Assembly (NCBI GenBank): GCA_002314755.1
Contig: DCHC01000032.1
Coordinates: forward strand, 1 to 19,842
Source: Faecalibacterium sp. UBA1762
GTDB taxonomy: Bacteria > Bacillota > Clostridia > Oscillospirales > Ruminococcaceae
Length of the DNA: 19,842 nucleotides
Direction of reading: 5' to 3'
Shown here: one piece after another, positions 19,236 to 19,842 of the stretch
Position numbering within the stretch: position 1 is the first letter of the stretch
How the letters are laid out: each line of letters starts with the position of its first letter
Made by a program: the position numbers and the translations under genes
Notes under the pieces: model-generated
Seen by the model: the letters and a program-made list of their open reading frames with translations, nothing else
The model's database searches: none
Told to the model about the DNA's origin: nothing

Positions 19236-19842
19236 ATGCTGGATTTGACCAAGTATGGCATTACCGGTACGACAGAAGTTGTACACAACCCCTCTTTTGA
19301 GGAGCTGTTTCTTGAGGAGACCAAAGAGGGCCTGGTAGGCTACGAAAAGGGACAGGTCAGTGAGTTGGGCGCTGTCAATGTAATGACCGGTATTTACACC
19401 GGCCGTTCTCCTAAAGACAAGTTTATTGTCATGGATGAGAACTCCAAGAACACCGTTTGGTGGACTTCTGACGAGTATAAAAACGATAACCATCCCGCTT
19501 CCGAGACAACCTGGAAGGCTGTCAAGGAGATTGCCGTCAATGAGCTGTGCAACAAAAAGCTGTTTGTTGTAGATGCTTTCTGCGGCGCCAACCCGGATAC
19601 CCGTATGGCTGTCCGTTTCATTGTGGAAGTGGCATGGCAGGCACACTTTATCAAGAACATGTTCATCATCCCCTCCGAGGCAGAGCTGGCTGCGTTTGAG
19701 CCCGACTTTGTGGTGTATAACGCTTCCAAGGCCAAGGTAGAGAACTATAAGGAGCTGGGCCTCAACTCTGAGACTGCAGTCGTCTTCAACATCACCAGTC
19801 GTGAGCAGGTCATCATCAACACTTGGTACGGCGGTGAGATGA
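19236..19842 (+). CDS. pckA: Phosphoenolpyruvate carboxykinase (ATP), 5' part
   Basis: The first 202 residues of ATP-type PEP carboxykinase, which interconverts oxaloacetate and PEP with ATP/ADP. The gene runs off the window; a full enzyme has about 530 residues, so roughly 60% is missing. Visible motifs include GAVNVMTGIYTGRSPKDKFI with the conserved R-S-P-K-D-K substrate loop near residues 57-63, FVVDAFCGANPDTRMAVRFI, and INTWYGGEM just before the cut, where the kinase region begins. ATG at 19236 is preceded by CGGAGGTAAC at about 19221-19230. Codon use is strongly biased, like rpsB and tsf, implying high expression. In anaerobic gut Clostridia this enzyme often runs in the carboxylating direction to make oxaloacetate during fermentation; direction here is inference. 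Confidence 0.95.
   Translation, partial: MLDLTKYGITGTTEVVHNPSFEELFLEETKEGLVGYEKGQVSELGAVNVMTGIYTGRSPKDKFIVMDENSKNTVWWTSDEYKNDNHPASETTWKAVKEIAVNELCNKKLFVVDAFCGANPDTRMAVRFIVEVAWQAHFIKNMFIIPSEAELAAFEPDFVVYNASKAKVENYKELGLNSETAVVFNITSREQVIINTWYGGEM

Noticed and set aside
1..19842. CRISPR arrays, insertion sequences, phage or toxin-antitoxin systems
   Set aside because: No spaced repeat series, transposase motif, terminal inverted repeats or phage structural genes were seen. The XRE/TM2 pair has no toxin-like sequence, so a toxin-antitoxin reading was not adopted.

Overview
The window looks like chromosomal DNA of an endospore-forming, anaerobic member of the Clostridia, most likely Oscillospiraceae/Ruminococcaceae-like. 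The reasons are a forespore sigma factor (sigG) beside a YlmC/YmxH sporulation gene, a three-gene GerA-type germinant receptor operon, Gram-positive promoters (TTGnnn-17/18-TATAAT) with strong AGGAGG ribosome binding sites, and an ATP-dependent PEP carboxykinase. This placement is inference from gene content; no marker here fixes the species.

Layout. (1) 38-230: tRNA-Gly(GCC) and tRNA-Cys(GCA), then a terminator. (2) 236-834: a visibly AT-richer small cassette of divergent genes, an XRE-type repressor and a TM2-domain membrane protein, sharing a control region with a near-perfect 26-bp palindrome. (3) 826-1127: a gene-poor stretch with a start-less, broken reading frame. (4) 1128-2551: a redox operon of CcdA, a TlpA/ResA-like thioredoxin and a minimal ferredoxin-thioredoxin-reductase-like Fe-S protein, probably sending reducing equivalents across the membrane. 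(5) 2719-6199: an SPFH/zinc-ribbon protein, a zinc-ribbon membrane protein and a secreted TPM-domain protein, matching the YdjI/YdjG/YdjH membrane-stress module of Bacillus, here without an adjacent pspA. A cloverleaf-like RNA fold precedes the third gene. (6) 6316-7456, minus strand: a DUF421 (YetF-like) and DUF4363 pair. (7) 7569-11056: GerA-, GerB- and GerC-type germination receptor subunits behind a candidate sigma-G promoter. (8) 11205-12485: a two-domain HAD phosphatase fusion, convergent with sigG. (9) 12495-13753: sigG (minus) and ylmC/ymxH (plus), divergent. (10) 13837-15731: rpsB-tsf with a strong promoter, a structured leader and a strong terminator. (11) 15811-19020: an apparent operon of a PH-domain protein split by a -1 frameshift at a TTTTTTA heptamer, a cytoplasmic six-hairpin glycosidase-like protein, a YgjV-like membrane protein and a Sir2 deacylase. 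(12) 19236-end: the 5' part of pckA.

Functionally, regions 6-9 form a sporulation/germination neighbourhood in which the encoded sigma-G could drive the germinant receptor operon next to it. Regions 4 and 5 concern the cell envelope. Regions 10 and 12 are housekeeping genes with codon use typical of high expression. The most unusual items are the frameshifted PH-domain gene, the cloverleaf leader before the TPM gene, the CcdA-TlpA-FTR operon and the XRE/TM2 cassette with its palindromic operator.
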